Source: Rhodocyclaceae bacterium
GTDB lineage: Bacteria > Pseudomonadota > Gammaproteobacteria > Burkholderiales > Rhodocyclaceae
DNA length: 33,995 bases
Direction of reading: 5' to 3'
Assembly (NCBI GenBank): GCA_029982755.1
Contig: JARRBR010000061.1
Span: 1-33,995, forward strand
Part shown: in pieces, positions 16,789-24,701 of the stretch
How positions within the stretch are numbered: position 1 is the first letter of the stretch
How the letters are laid out: each line of letters begins with the position of its first letter
Position numbers and translations under genes: made by a program
The notes under the pieces: model-generated
What the model saw: only the letters and a program-made list of their open reading frames with translations
Database searches by the model: none
Told to the model about the DNA's origin: nothing

Positions 16789-17843
16789 CGCCCTTCACCA
16801 TCACCCCGCCCGACACCCAGCTCTCTACCGCACTGCAGCACAAGATCGACCGCAAGACCAAGCCGCTCGGCGCCCTCGGCCGCCTCGAGCCGCTCGCGCA
16901 CCAGATCGGCCTCGTCCAGCAGACGCTGAACCCCGAGATCCGCCAACCGCACCTCGTCGTCTTCGCCGGCGACCACGGCGCGGCGAAGGCCGGCGTGTCG
17001 GCCTATCCGCAGGACGTGACCTGGCAGATGGTGGAGAACTTCCTCGCCGGCGGCGCGGCGATCAACGTCTTCAGCCGCCAGATGGAGCTGGGCCTCACCG
17101 TGGTCGATGCCGGCGTCAATCACGACTTCGGCAAGCGCAGCGGGCTGATCGACGCCAAGATCGCCCCCGGCACGGAGAACTACCTCGAGCAGCCGGCGAT
17201 GACGCCCGGACAGTGCAGCATGGCCCTGCAGCGCGGACGCGAGATCGCCCATGCGCTCGCCGCCAACGGCTGCAACTGCGTCGGCTTCGGCGAGATGGGC
17301 ATCGGCAACACCGCCTCGGCCTCGCTGATCACCCACTGCCTGGTGGGCGCCGAGCGCGACGCCGACCTGGACACCGTCACCGGCCGCGGCACCGGCCTGG
17401 ACGACGCCGGCCTGATCCGCAAGCGCGGCCTGCTCGCGACCGCGCTCGCGCGCGGCGGGCGGCCGCAGTCGGGGGCGGACGTGCTCGCCGAATACGGCGG
17501 CTTCGAGATCGCGATGATGGCCGGCGCCATGCTCGGCGCGGCCGAGAAGCACATGCTGATCCTGGTCGACGGCTTCATCGTCACCTCGGCGCTGCTGGCC
17601 GCGCACGCGATCGCGCCGAACGTGCTGCCCTACTGCGTGTTCGCCCACCGCTCGCAGGAGCCGGGCCACCGCGTGCAGCTCGACGCCCTCGGCGCCCAGG
17701 CGCTGATGGAGCTCGACCTGCGCCTGGGCGAAGGCACCGGCGCCGCGCTCGCCCTGCCGCTGGTGCGCGCGGCGGTGAATTTCCTCAACGAGATGGCGAG
17801 CTTCGAGTCCGCCGGCGTCAGCGACCAGGACGCGGCGCAGTAA
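16785..17843 (+). CDS. cobT: Nicotinate-nucleotide--dimethylbenzimidazole phosphoribosyltransferase
   Basis: CobT makes alpha-ribazole phosphate from dimethylbenzimidazole and nicotinate mononucleotide, providing the lower ligand of cobalamin. The 352-residue product has the family signatures [34 protein letters not shown] and [13 protein letters not shown]. The likely catalytic glutamate is at about residue 316 in [14 protein letters not shown], equivalent to Glu317 of the Salmonella enzyme. The ATG at 16785 overlaps the Uma2 stop. Upstream in-frame starts would run through Uma2 and are not credible. cobS follows after 21 bases. Confidence 0.96.
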   Translation: MTPFTITPPDTQLSTALQHKIDRKTKPLGALGRLEPLAHQIGLVQQTLNPEIRQPHLVVFAGDHGAAKAGVSAYPQDVTWQMVENFLAGGAAINVFSRQMELGLTVVDAGVNHDFGKRSGLIDAKIAPGTENYLEQPAMTPGQCSMALQRGREIAHALAANGCNCVGFGEMGIGNTASASLITHCLVGAERDADLDTVTGRGTGLDDAGLIRKRGLLATALARGGRPQSGADVLAEYGGFEIAMMAGAMLGAAEKHMLILVDGFIVTSALLAAHAIAPNVLPYCVFAHRSQEPGHRVQLDALGAQALMELDLRLGEGTGAALALPLVRAAVNFLNEMASFESAGVSDQDAAQ

Positions 17844-17864
17844 GCCGCCGCCCGGCGCCCGACC

Positions 17865-18632
17865 ATGCGCGAACAGCTCGCCCGCTTCTTCACCGCGCTC
17901 GCCTACTTCACCCGCCTGCCGGTGCCGGCCTGGGTGGCGTGGTCGCCCGAGCGCCTGGCGCGCACGGCCGCCTACCTGCCGCTGGTGGGCTGGGTGGTCG
18001 GGCTCGCCGGCGCCGCGGCGCTGTACGCGCTCGCCCAAATGCTGCCGGCCAGCCTGGCGGTGATCCTGTCGATGGCGCTCACCGTCCGCCTGACCGGCGC
18101 GCTGCACGAGGACGGCTTCGCCGACGCCTGCGACGGCCTCGGCGGCGGCTGGGACAAGGCGCAGATCCTGGCGATCATGAAGGACTCGCACATCGGCAGC
18201 TACGGCGCCATCGGCATCGTGCTGATGCTGCTCGCCAAGGCCGCGGCGCTGGTCGAACTGGCCGGCGTCAGCCCTGGCACCGCCGCGGTCGCGCTCCTCG
18301 TCGCCCATCCGCTGTCGCGCCTCGCCGCGGCAGCCGTGCTGCACGCCCTGCCCTACGCGCGCCGCGACGACAGCAGCAAGGCGGCCGCGCTCGCGCAGTG
18401 CCTGAGCCGCGGCGAACTCCTCCTCGCCGGCCTCTGCGGCCTGCTGCCCGCGATCGTCCTGCTCGCGCCGCTGCAGGCGCTGAGCGCGCTGGCGCTGGCG
18501 GCGCTCGTGACGCTGTGGCTCGCCCGCCTCTTCCTGCGCCGCCTCGGCGGCCACACCGGCGACCTGCTCGGCGCGGTGCAGCAGGCGGCGGAGCTGGCGT
18601 GCTACGTCGGCATCGTCGCTGTCAGTCGCTGA
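17865..18632 (+). CDS. cobS: Adenosylcobinamide-GDP ribazoletransferase (cobalamin synthase)
   Basis: CobS joins adenosylcobinamide-GDP to alpha-ribazole or its phosphate at the membrane, the last assembly step. The 255-residue protein is largely hydrophobic with about six or seven membrane segments. It carries the conserved acidic motif [18 protein letters not shown] (78-95) and [16 protein letters not shown]. The C-terminal [13 protein letters not shown] stretch is also characteristic. It follows cobT by 21 bases. A phosphatase partner, cobC, lies 733 bases downstream beyond a toxin-antitoxin pair. Confidence 0.96.
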   Translation: MREQLARFFTALAYFTRLPVPAWVAWSPERLARTAAYLPLVGWVVGLAGAAALYALAQMLPASLAVILSMALTVRLTGALHEDGFADACDGLGGGWDKAQILAIMKDSHIGSYGAIGIVLMLLAKAAALVELAGVSPGTAAVALLVAHPLSRLAAAAVLHALPYARRDDSSKAAALAQCLSRGELLLAGLCGLLPAIVLLAPLQALSALALAALVTLWLARLFLRRLGGHTGDLLGAVQQAAELACYVGIVAVSR

Positions 18633-18639
18633 GCATCGG

Positions 18640-18660
18640 GGATATACTTCCCCCATATCC
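18640..18660 (+). promoter_or_regulatory. Probable vapBC promoter/operator dyad
   Basis: GGATAT-N9-ATATCC flanks a TATACT that could serve as -10, 20 bases before vapB. The dyad suits autorepression by the VapBC complex and would give the toxin-antitoxin pair, and cobC behind it, a promoter separate from cobU. Confidence 0.45.
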
Positions 18661-18680
18661 AGACAGCACGAGGTGAAGCC

Positions 18681-18920
18681 ATGGCGAGCTCCTCGCAAAC
18701 CACCGTCTTCCGCAGCAACAAGACCCAGGCCGTGCGCCTGCCCAAGGCGCTCGAACTGCCCGAGTCGGTCAAGAAGGTCACGATCACGGCGATCGGCAAC
18801 ACCCGCGTCATCGCACCCGTCGAGGCAAGCTGGGACGCCTGGTTCGACGGCCCCGACGTCAGCGCCGACTTCATGGACACGCGCGAGCAACCTGCCGATC
18901 AGAGCCGCGAGGCGTTCTGA
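18681..18920 (+). CDS. vapB: VapB-type antitoxin
   Basis: A 79-residue antitoxin with an N-terminal AbrB-like DNA-binding part (TTVFRSNKTQAVRLPK, about residues 7-22) and a C-terminal toxin-binding tail containing WDAWFDGPDVSADFMDTREQ. It resembles the Shigella/Salmonella VapB (MvpA) proteins closely in length and motifs. The ATG at 18681 follows GAGGTGAAG. The toxin gene starts 2 bases after the stop. The pair lies between cobS and cobC on the same strand. Confidence 0.92.
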   Translation: MASSSQTTVFRSNKTQAVRLPKALELPESVKKVTITAIGNTRVIAPVEASWDAWFDGPDVSADFMDTREQPADQSREAF

Positions 18921-18922
18921 GC

Positions 18923-19321
18923 ATGCTCAAGTACCTGCTCGACACCAACATCGTCATCTACACCATCAAGAACAAACCCGCGCAGGTGCGCGAACGCTTC
19001 CGCCTGCACGACGGGCAGATGGCGATCTCCAGTGTCACCCTGGGCGAACTCGTGTTCGGCGCGGAGCGCTCCACCCGTCCGGAGGCGAACCTGGCCGTGG
19101 TCGAGGGCTTCGTCGCGCGCGTCGATACGCTGGACTTCGACCCCGCCGCCGCCCACCACTTCGGCCAGATCCGTGCCGAGCTCTACCGCGCCGGCCGCCC
19201 GATCGGCCTCTACGACATGATGATCGCCGCGCACGCGCGCTCGCGGGGGCTCATCCTGGTCACCAACAACACCTCCGGATTCGAGCGGGTCGCGGGCCTG
19301 CGGCTGGAGAACTGGGCCTGA
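18923..19321 (+). CDS. vapC: VapC-type PIN-domain ribonuclease toxin
   Basis: A 132-residue PIN-domain toxin, the same length as the Shigella VapC, which cuts initiator tRNA. The acidic active-site residues are Asp7 in LLDTNI, Glu42 in LGELVFG and Asp98 in GLYDMMIAAHA, with the usual TNNTSGFERV near the C-terminus. It directly follows its antitoxin. The active site looks intact, so the toxin is probably functional. Target specificity is inferred from relatives only. Confidence 0.93.
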   Translation: MLKYLLDTNIVIYTIKNKPAQVRERFRLHDGQMAISSVTLGELVFGAERSTRPEANLAVVEGFVARVDTLDFDPAAAHHFGQIRAELYRAGRPIGLYDMMIAAHARSRGLILVTNNTSGFERVAGLRLENWA

Positions 19322-19365
19322 CCAGGCACCACGCGCCGCCCCCCACCCCTCCACCCTTCCACCCA

Positions 19366-19971
19366 ATGCAACTCCACCTCATCCGCCACCCCCGCCCCGC
19401 CGTCGAGCCTGGCATCTGCTATGGCCAGACCGACATCGGGCTAGACGAGTGCCCGGTCGCAGTCGCCGAGCGCCTGCGCCCGCTGCTGCCCGAATCCTTC
19501 GCCCTGCACGCCAGCCCGCTCGCGCGTGCGCGCCTGCTCGCGGAAGAACTCGGCACGCCGCGCGTGGACGACCGGCTCAGGGAGATCCACTTCGGCGACT
19601 GGGAAGGCCGCACTTTCGCCGACATCGGCAGCGCCATCGACGACTGGGCGGCCGATCCGCTTGGATTTCGCGCGCCCGGCGGCGAATCGCCGCGCGAGAT
19701 GGCGGCACGGGTGCTGCAGTGGCTGGCCGAGGCGACCGGCGCCGAAAGCACTGGCGCCGTGAGAACCGATCTTGCGGGAGCGGACCAGCAGCCTGGAGCG
19801 TCACCGGATCACCTCGTCGTCGTCGCCCACGGCGGCCCGCTGCGCGCCATCGCCGGCCACCTGCTCGGCCTGCCGCCCGAGCGCTGGCTGGGGCTGGACT
19901 TCGGCTGCGGGCAGGTGACGCGGATCGACGTGGAAAGCTGGGGGGTGGTGTTGAAGTGGTTCAACCGGTGA
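19366..19971 (+). CDS. cobC: Alpha-ribazole-5'-phosphate phosphatase (histidine phosphatase family)
   Basis: CobC removes the phosphate from alpha-ribazole phosphate or adenosylcobalamin 5'-phosphate. The 201-residue protein has the RHP catalytic motif (Arg7-His8), IHFGDWEGRTFADI, and the second histidine in HGGPLRAIAGHLLGLP (about 155). The ATG at 19366 lacks a clear ribosome site, but the frame upstream of it belongs to no real gene. Residues about 125-148 are an unusual linker, encoded partly by a REP-like stretch (CTTGCGGGAGCGGAC, 19771-19785). It would be the last gene of the rightward cobalamin run, separated from cobS by vapBC. Confidence 0.92.
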   Translation: MQLHLIRHPRPAVEPGICYGQTDIGLDECPVAVAERLRPLLPESFALHASPLARARLLAEELGTPRVDDRLREIHFGDWEGRTFADIGSAIDDWAADPLGFRAPGGESPREMAARVLQWLAEATGAESTGAVRTDLAGADQQPGASPDHLVVVAHGGPLRAIAGHLLGLPPERWLGLDFGCGQVTRIDVESWGVVLKWFNR

Positions 19972-20026
19972 GGTGTCGCTTGCCGGGCGCGCCTTTAAAG
20001 CTTGCGGGGCTCCCGCATGGGGCCTA

Positions 20027-20063
20027 TCTTACAAATCTAAACTTCAACTTTAAATTTGTAAGA
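20027..20063 (+). promoter_or_regulatory. Perfect inverted repeat ending on the start codon of the ATPase gene
   Basis: TCTTACAAAT (20027-20036) and ATTTGTAAGA (20054-20063) are exact inverse copies separated by 17 AT-rich bases. The right arm runs into the ATG at 20063. The stretch is far more AT-rich than its surroundings and contains no standard ribosome site. It could be an autorepressor operator or an mRNA hairpin that hides the start codon. Confidence 0.6.
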
Positions 20064-21232
20064 TGATCCCGCGATCGGCTCGCTCGACCCTACAGCGCCT
20101 GGCCCGCGGCTTCCCCGTGGTCGCCATCACCGGCCCGCGCCAGGCTGGTAAGACCACGCTCGCTCAGCAAACCTTCGCCGACAAAGCGTATGTGTCGCTC
20201 GAGAACCCCGAAGAGCGCGATTTCGCCGAATCCGACCCCAAGCGCTTTCTCGCTCGCTTCGAGGACGGCGCCATTCTCGATGAGGTTCAGCGCTGCCCTC
20301 GGCTTCTGTCCTGGCTGCAGGGCATCGTCGATACGCGCAAGCGCATGGGCGACTTCGTCCTCACCGGCTCACAGCAATTCGAACTGGTCTCGGGCATGAC
20401 GCAGTCGCTCGCGGGCAGGGTGGGCCGGGTCGAGTTGCTCGCGCTCTCCACCCAGGAGTTGGCCGCGGCCGATCGTATGCCCACGCGCCTCGACGACATG
20501 CTGTTCCAGGGGGGCTACCCGGCCCTGTACGACCGCGACCTGCGCCCGGAAGACTGGTTCGCCAACTACGTCACCACCTTTCTAGAGCGTGACGTCCGCC
20601 AGCTGATCGCAGTTCGCGATCTCACCCAGTTCCAGCGCTTCGTCCGTATGTGTGCCGCGCGCTCCGGCCAGCTGCTGAATCTGAGCGCGCTCGGTGCCGA
20701 CTGCGGGATCACCTCGGTCACCGCCCGCGAGTGGCTGTCCGTGCTCGAGGCCAGCTACCTGATCGTGCGTATCCCGCCCTACTTCGAGAACTTCGGCAAG
20801 CGCTTGGTCAAGACGCCCAAGCTCTACTTCCTCGACGTCGGCCTGATGTGCTGGCTGCTCGGCATTCGCGACGCCGAGAGCATCGCCACCCACGCCATGC
20901 GCGGCGCGCTGTTCGAGACATGGGTCATCTCCGAATTCGTCAAGCAGCAGTTCAATGCCGGCCGTCCCGCCGACCTGTATTTCTGGCGCGACAACGTTGG
21001 ACATGAGGTGGACCTGCTGTTCGAGACGCGAGATGGCTTGCAGGCGGTGGAGATCAAGTCGGGCCACACCTTCGCCAGCGACTGGCCAACTTCTGCCCTG
21101 AAATGGCAGAAACTGAGCGCCAGTTCGCTGGCGCCGTGGATCATCTACGGTGGCGAGGGCGAATACGAACGCCAGTCTTGCCTCGCACTCGGCTGGCAGG
21201 CATTCGCCAGCCGCCCGGCGCCCACCCGATGA
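20063..21232 (+). CDS. AAA-type ATPase with C-terminal DUF4143 domain
   Basis: A 389-residue member of the widespread ATPase plus DUF4143 family, whose role is unsettled. Walker A is GPRQAGKTT (24-32), Walker B is AILDEVQ (about 70-76) and the sensor-like LTGSQQ lies at 100-105. The C-terminal half has LSALGADCGITSVTAREWLSVLE and then RGALFETWVISEFVKQ and GHEVDLLFE...VEIKSG, the latter resembling a PD-(D/E)XK-like core (D...E-K). All key residues appear intact. The start codon lies in an inverted repeat. The stop overlaps the next gene's ATG (ATGA). Unlike the truncated ATPase at 32939, this copy looks complete. Confidence 0.9.
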   Translation: MIPRSARSTLQRLARGFPVVAITGPRQAGKTTLAQQTFADKAYVSLENPEERDFAESDPKRFLARFEDGAILDEVQRCPRLLSWLQGIVDTRKRMGDFVLTGSQQFELVSGMTQSLAGRVGRVELLALSTQELAAADRMPTRLDDMLFQGGYPALYDRDLRPEDWFANYVTTFLERDVRQLIAVRDLTQFQRFVRMCAARSGQLLNLSALGADCGITSVTAREWLSVLEASYLIVRIPPYFENFGKRLVKTPKLYFLDVGLMCWLLGIRDAESIATHAMRGALFETWVISEFVKQQFNAGRPADLYFWRDNVGHEVDLLFETRDGLQAVEIKSGHTFASDWPTSALKWQKLSASSLAPWIIYGGEGEYERQSCLALGWQAFASRPAPTR

Positions 21233-22149
21233 CAGGCGCCCCGCCCATGCTCACCCTCTGGCTCATCACCGACAACAAGCCCGGCCACCGCAGCCAGCTG
21301 CTGGGCCTGACGCAGGCGTTGGGCGCGCGCACGACGATCGAGAGGCACTGGATCGACGCGCCGGCCGGGCGCAGCGCGCTGTGGCAGTGGCTCGGCGGCC
21401 GCTTCCCGACCGGCGCCGGGCTGCCGGATCCGGACTTCATCCTCGTCGCCGGCCATCGCACCCACCTCCCCGGCCTCGCGGCGCGGCGCGCACGCGGCGG
21501 CAGACTGGTCGCGCTGATGCGGCCCAGCCTGCCGCTGGGCTGGTTCGACCTGTGCGTGATCCCGCAACACGACAACCCGCCCGCCCGCGCCAACGTCATC
21601 GCCACCCGCGGCGTGCTCAACACCGCGCGACCGAGCGCCGAACGCGAGGCCGAGAAGGGTCTGTTCCTGATCGGCGGGCCGTCGAAGCACCACGGCTGGG
21701 ACACCCCCGGCCTGCTCGCCCAGATCGACGCCATCCTCGCCGCCACGCCCGCCATGCACTGGACCCTGACCACCTCGCGCCGCACCCCGGCCGACACCGA
21801 AGCCGCCCTGCTCACCCTGCGCGAGCGCGGCGTCGACGTGCGCCCGGTGCGCGACACCCCGCCCGGCTGGGCGATGGCGCAGGTCGCGCGCAGCGCGCAG
21901 GCCTGGGTGACCGAGGACAGCGTGTCGATGGTGTACGAGAGCCTCACCGCCGGGGCTGCCACGGGGCTGCTCGCGGTGCCGCGCCTGGGCGAGACGCGCA
22001 TCACCGCGGGCGTGGCCGAGTTGCAGAGAGAGGGTTTCGTCACCACGTTCGCGGATTGGCAGCGGGACGGCGCCCTGCACGCGCCGCCCGGCCGCCTGGC
22101 CGAGGCGGATCGGATCGCGGAAATCGTGCTGTCGCGCTGGCCACGATAG
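21229..22149 (+). CDS. ELM1-like (DUF1022) protein
   Basis: A 306-residue cytosolic protein of the family named after plant mitochondrial fission protein ELM1. Bacterial members have a glycosyltransferase-like two-lobed fold and no proven reaction. Family marks are LWLITDNKPGHRSQLLGL at the N-terminus, FLIGGPSKHHGWD in the centre, LTTSRRTPADTE, and WVTEDSVSMVYESLTAG near the C-terminus. The ATG at 21229 overlaps the ATPase stop; a second ATG at 21247 gives the common MLTLWLITDNKPGH start and is a real alternative. A paralogue lies in the glycan cluster at 25519-26625, which hints at a role in surface-glycan synthesis. Confidence 0.87.
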   Translation: MTGAPPMLTLWLITDNKPGHRSQLLGLTQALGARTTIERHWIDAPAGRSALWQWLGGRFPTGAGLPDPDFILVAGHRTHLPGLAARRARGGRLVALMRPSLPLGWFDLCVIPQHDNPPARANVIATRGVLNTARPSAEREAEKGLFLIGGPSKHHGWDTPGLLAQIDAILAATPAMHWTLTTSRRTPADTEAALLTLRERGVDVRPVRDTPPGWAMAQVARSAQAWVTEDSVSMVYESLTAGAATGLLAVPRLGETRITAGVAELQREGFVTTFADWQRDGALHAPPGRLAEADRIAEIVLSRWPR

Positions 22150-22194
22150 CGCCCGGCTCACCATGCCGGAGCACTCTCCCTTGGGATCGGCGCT

Positions 22195-22218
22195 TGTGGG
22201 AGCGGACTTCCCCGCGAA
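22195..22218. repeat. REP-like element
   Basis: On the minus strand TTCGCGGGGAAGTCCGC followed by TCCCACA matches the REP pattern of the 7628 copy. It sits in the 151-base gap between the ELM1-like gene and the second Uma2 gene; nothing else is seen there. Confidence 0.6.
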
Positions 22219-22300
22219 CACCGCACGCTGACCCGGTTCAGCCCACCGGGCTCGATCGCCTAGAATACGGACATCGCCGCAACCAGCCGGGGGCAACGCC

Positions 22301-22894
22301 ATGGGTTTCGCACTGCGCAAGGAACAACGCTACACCTACGCCGACTACCTGCAGTGGCCGGACGACGCCCGCTACGAACTGATCGATGGCGAAGCCTTCT
22401 TGATGGCGCCCGCGCCGCTGATCGAGCATCAGGAGATCGCGGGCGACGTTTATTACCAGCTTCGCAACCAGCTCGACGGCCAGCCCTGCCGCCCCTATAT
22501 CGCCCCGGTTGACGTCCGCCTGCCGCGCAAGGACGAGGCCGATGCCGCCATCGACACCGTCGTCCAGCCCGACGTGCTGGTCGTCTGCGACCCGGCTAAG
22601 ATCGACCGCCGCGGCGTGCGCGGCGCACCCGACTGGTTGCTCGAGGTGCTCTCCCCCAGTACCGCGGCCCACGATCAGATCGCCAAGCGCCGCACCTACG
22701 AGCGTGCCGGCGTGCGCGAGTACTGGTTGGTCCATCCCGGCGACCGCACGCTCACCGTGTATCTGCTCGACAACGGCCAGTACGGCCGCCCGGAGATCTA
22801 CGAACTGAAGGACGCGACGCCGATCGGCGTGCTGCCGGGCGTGTCGATTGCATGGGATGCGCTGGTCGAAAGGCTACCCAAGCCGGAGTACTGA
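22301..22894 (+). CDS. Uma2-family (DUF820) putative endonuclease
   Basis: A 197-residue Uma2-family protein with a complete PD-(D/E)XK-type set: Asp91 in VQPDVLVV, Glu115 in WLLEVLSPST and Lys129 in QIAKRRTYERAG. The REYWLVHPGDRTLTVY stretch is typical. It begins ATGGGTTTCGCACTGCG after a weak GGGGGC site. It stands alone, with a REP-like repeat upstream and a toxin-antitoxin pair downstream. It differs clearly from the copy at 16174, so this is not a recent duplication. Function unknown; family members often accompany mobile or accessory DNA. Confidence 0.9.
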   Translation: MGFALRKEQRYTYADYLQWPDDARYELIDGEAFLMAPAPLIEHQEIAGDVYYQLRNQLDGQPCRPYIAPVDVRLPRKDEADAAIDTVVQPDVLVVCDPAKIDRRGVRGAPDWLLEVLSPSTAAHDQIAKRRTYERAGVREYWLVHPGDRTLTVYLLDNGQYGRPEIYELKDATPIGVLPGVSIAWDALVERLPKPEY

Positions 22895-22998
22895 CCGCCC
22901 GAAGACCTGCTCGCGGCGAACTGCAGCGCTGTGGAACCGGACGGCTTGCCTGCATCTCAAATGCGACACATAATCCGCACCCATTGCAGGAGGCCGCC

Positions 22999-23277
22999 AT
23001 GGCGAACAGTTCGATGCTCCACATCCGGGTCGATGACGACGTGAAGGCGCAGGCCACCGAGGCGCTGGCCGCGATGGGGCTGACCATGTCGGACGCCGTG
23101 CGCATCTTCCTCAAGCGCATCGTGAACGACCAGGCCTTTCCGCTCGAGCTCAAGGTGCCCAATGCCGAGACCCGCGTCGCCATGGAGGAAGCCCGCGCCA
23201 TGATGAAGGCGCGCCAGGCGCGGTTTGCCTCGGCCGACGCCCTGTTCGATGACATCGAAGAAACCCGCCAGCGCTAA
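22999..23277 (+). CDS. dinJ: RelB/DinJ-family antitoxin
   Basis: A 92-residue antitoxin with an N-terminal ribbon-helix-helix domain (MLHIRVDDDVKAQATEALAAMG, first ~50 residues, followed by LTMSDAVRIFLKRIV), which is the DinJ signature. A strong AGGAGG site lies 5 bases before the ATG, and CATAAT (22967-22972) may be the -10. The downstream toxin gene overlaps it by 29 bases in another frame. Confidence 0.93.
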   Translation: MANSSMLHIRVDDDVKAQATEALAAMGLTMSDAVRIFLKRIVNDQAFPLELKVPNAETRVAMEEARAMMKARQARFASADALFDDIEETRQR

Positions 23278-23569
23278 GCGGGCGGCACCGCCGCGCGCCG
23301 CAGACTACACGCGACCGTTTCGCAAGGACTGGGAACGCCTGAGCCGTTCCGGCCGCTTCGACATGAAGCGGCTCAAGGAAGTCATGCTGCTGCTCATCGC
23401 CAACGACGCCCCGCTCAGCGCGGAGTGGCTGGACCACCCGCTCAAGGGCGAGTGGGCCGACCACCGCGAATGCCATGTCGGCGGCGACTTCCTGCTCATC
23501 TACACCGCCGACGACAAGCAGATCACCTTCGTCCGTGCCGGCACGCATGCGGATCTCTTCGAGGGATGA
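23249..23569 (+). CDS. yafQ: YafQ-type mRNA interferase toxin
   Basis: A RelE-fold toxin that cuts mRNA on the ribosome. From the ATG at 23249 it is 106 residues, a little longer than E. coli YafQ (92). Family positions are visible in RPFRKDWERL, KEVMLLLIANDAPL, LDHPLKGEWADHRECHVGGDFLLIYTAD (two histidines and Asp of the active region) and FVRAGTHADLF (late His and Phe). It overlaps the antitoxin gene by 29 bases, so translation is coupled. A start inside the antitoxin further upstream (23225) is possible. The glycosyltransferase gene begins 7 bases after its stop. Confidence 0.92.
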   Translation: MTSKKPASAKRAAPPRAADYTRPFRKDWERLSRSGRFDMKRLKEVMLLLIANDAPLSAEWLDHPLKGEWADHRECHVGGDFLLIYTADDKQITFVRAGTHADLFEG

Positions 23570-23576
23570 GGCGCCA

Positions 23577-24701
23577 ATGAAACCCCTCAAGGTCCTGCAA
23601 CTCCTCCCCGCGCTGGATAGCGGCGGCGTCGAGCGCGGCACGCTGGAGATCGCGCGCGCGCTGGTCGCGGCCGGGCATGAATCGGTGGTGCTGTCGAAGG
23701 GCGGGCGGCTGGTCGAGCAATTGCAGCGCGAAGGCTCACGCCACATCGCGCGCGACCTGGGCCGCAAGTCGCCGGCGACCTTCCTGCAGTACCGCGCGCT
23801 GCGCGAGCTGTTCGAGACCGAGCGCTTCGACGTCGTGCACGCCCGCTCGCGCCTGCCCGCCTGGGTCGCCTGGCTGGCCTGGCGCGGCATGCCGGCGCAC
23901 GCCCGACCGCACTTCGTCACCACGGTGCACGGCATGCACTCGGTCAGCCGCTACAGCGCCATCATGTGCGCCGGCGAACGCGTGATCGCGGTCAGCGACA
24001 CGGTGCGCGACTTCATCCGCAGCCACTACCCGCCCAGCCGCTGGCCGCATCTGACGGACGAACGCATCACCGTGATCCCGCGCGGCATCGACCCGGCGGA
24101 GTTCCCGCGCGACCACCAGCCGTCGGACGAATGGCTGGCGCGCTTTCATGCCGACTTCCCGCAGCTCGGCGGGCGCAAGGTGCTGACGCTGCCGGGGCGG
24201 CTCACGCGGCTTAAAGGCCACCACGACTTCATCACCATCGTCGGCAAGCTGATCGCGGACGGGTTGGACGTGGTCGGGCTGATCGTCGGCGGCGAGGACC
24301 CGAAGCGGCCCGGCTACGCCAAGGAGATCCGCGAACGGGTGCAGACGGAAGGTCTGGGCGAGCGCATCGTGTTCACCGGCCACCGCAGCGACGTGCGCGA
24401 GATCTACGCGATCTCGGACTGCGTGCTGAGCCTGTCCTCCACGCCGGAATCATTCGGGCGCACGGTGCTGGAGCCGCTGGCGATGGGGCGGCCGGTGGTG
24501 GGGTATGCGCATGGAGGGGTGGCGGAGATTCTGGGCGAGCTGTTCCCGCATGGGGCCGTGGCGAAGGGGGATGTCGCCGCCGCGGCTGCGCGGGCGGCGG
24601 ACGTGGTCGCCGGGCGGACGCCGGTGGTGGAGTTCAATACGCGCTTCCTGCTGGAACGCATGCAGGCACAGACGCTGGCGGTGTACGGAGCGCTCGCATG
24701 A
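23577..24701 (+). CDS. Glycosyltransferase family 4
   Basis: A 374-residue GT-B fold glycosyltransferase, probably acting on the LPS core or O-antigen at the cytosolic face. The N-terminal lobe starts VLQLLPALDSGGVERGTLEIA. The C-terminal lobe has LPGRLTRLKGHHDF and the retaining E-x7-E motif in PESFGRTVLEPLAMGRPVVGY, typical of GT4. The ATG at 23577 follows GAGG. It overlaps the deacetylase gene by 4 bases. It is the first of six closely packed same-strand glycan genes. Donor sugar unknown. Confidence 0.92.
   Translation: MKPLKVLQLLPALDSGGVERGTLEIARALVAAGHESVVLSKGGRLVEQLQREGSRHIARDLGRKSPATFLQYRALRELFETERFDVVHARSRLPAWVAWLAWRGMPAHARPHFVTTVHGMHSVSRYSAIMCAGERVIAVSDTVRDFIRSHYPPSRWPHLTDERITVIPRGIDPAEFPRDHQPSDEWLARFHADFPQLGGRKVLTLPGRLTRLKGHHDFITIVGKLIADGLDVVGLIVGGEDPKRPGYAKEIRERVQTEGLGERIVFTGHRSDVREIYAISDCVLSLSSTPESFGRTVLEPLAMGRPVVGYAHGGVAEILGELFPHGAVAKGDVAAAAARAADVVAGRTPVVEFNTRFLLERMQAQTLAVYGALA

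Noticed and set aside
16548-18890. A 780-codon minus-strand frame opposite cobT and cobS
   Set aside because: Shadow of the high-GC cob genes; no family motif, no ribosome site, and it crosses several real gene borders.
16174-22894. The two Uma2 genes as a recent duplication
   Set aside because: They share active-site motifs only; the rest differs too much for a recent copy.
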